A DNA stretch of 6,624 bases from an uncultured Verrucomicrobia subdivision 3 bacterium (GTDB lineage: Bacteria; Verrucomicrobiota; Verrucomicrobiae; Limisphaerales; CAMLLE01): assembly GCA_946480555.1 (NCBI GenBank), contig CAMLLE010000176.1, positions 1 to 6,624 of the forward strand, written 5' to 3'. Of the stretch, positions 6,440 to 6,624 are shown piece after piece. Made by a program: the position numbers and the translations under genes. How positions within the stretch are numbered: the first letter of the stretch is position 1; every line of letters starts with the position of its first letter. Under the pieces are notes generated by a model. It was not told the DNA's origin. It was given only the letters and a program-made list of their open reading frames with translations, and made no database searches.

Positions 6440-6624
6440 ATGAACCGAATCGTTGAACGCTTCGCCCGCTTGAAGCGCGACCAGAAGAAAGGCTTCGTCG
6501 TCTATATCGGCGCGGGCGATCCGAATCTCGATGCCACCCGCAATCTCGCCGTGGCGTTCGACCACGCGGGCGTGGATGTGCTGGAGCTCGGCGTGCCGTT
6601 CAGCGATCCGCTGGCGGACGGTTT
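6440..6624 (+). CDS. trpA: Tryptophan synthase alpha subunit (3' end missing)
   Basis: The first 61 codons of TrpA, which cleaves indole-3-glycerol phosphate to indole and glyceraldehyde 3-phosphate and passes indole to TrpB. MNRIVERFARLK, then AGDPNLDAT and VLELGVPFSDPLADG, match the start of the TIM barrel. The two catalytic acids fall exactly at the E. coli/Salmonella numbers, Glu49 and Asp60, which supports ATG 6440 as the start. A TTG at 6416 lies in the same frame but would add residues not usual in the family. The stretch FVVYIGAGDP has Gly at position 24, where many family members have Thr. No Shine-Dalgarno sequence is seen. A four-copy repeat family fills much of the 187 bp between coaX and this gene, and trpB is not upstream. 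About 200 residues should lie beyond the right edge. Confidence 0.96.
   Translation, partial: MNRIVERFARLKRDQKKGFVVYIGAGDPNLDATRNLAVAFDHAGVDVLELGVPFSDPLADG

Overview
The window is high-GC bacterial DNA with compact, ordinary-looking genes separated by repeat-rich gaps. The gene content and the style of the intergenic repeats suggest a member of the Verrucomicrobiota, perhaps the Pedosphaera/Limisphaerales side. The clues are a secreted pectin-type PL11 lyase, a fused LplT-PlsC-Aas protein, GTAGCGC...GCGCTAC palindromic elements and GACTCGTGTAACTCGTCC repeats. This placement rests on recall of such genomes and was not checked by search.

Layout. Positions 1-1300 (minus strand) hold the N-terminal 433 codons of a rhamnogalacturonan lyase of family PL11, cut by the left edge. 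A 264-bp gap (1301-1564) separates it from a divergent gene and carries one copy of a 24-bp interspersed repeat framed by two inverted GGCGGTCTGYGACC arms. Positions 1565-5239 (plus) encode one 1224-residue protein joining an LplT-like lysophospholipid flippase, a PlsC-type acyltransferase and an acyl-ACP-synthetase-type AMP ligase. A 103-bp palindromic repeat element sits in frame inside the ligase domain. A 263-bp gap (5240-5502) holds a hairpin and degenerate repeat DNA. Positions 5503-6252 (plus) encode type III pantothenate kinase (coaX). The 187-bp gap after it is largely built from three more copies of the 24-bp repeat, two of them facing each other as a long hairpin. Positions 6440-6624 (plus) hold the first 61 codons of trpA, cut by the right edge.

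How the genes relate. The fusion protein should bring lysophospholipid in across the inner membrane and re-acylate it with a fatty acid activated by its own ligase domain. CoaX starts coenzyme A synthesis, and CoA supplies the phosphopantetheine arm of the acyl carrier protein such ligases use, but that link is general metabolism and does not show co-regulation. TrpA is tryptophan biosynthesis. The lyase is a separate, divergently transcribed carbohydrate-degradation gene. The gaps of 187-264 bp, all with repeats or hairpins, argue against one tight operon.

No wholly new system is visible. The observations most worth following are the repeats: the palindromic element translated as part of an essential-looking enzyme domain, and the four-copy repeat family with its opposed-copy hairpin directly after the coaX stop. 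None of the four genes has a recognisable Shine-Dalgarno sequence.
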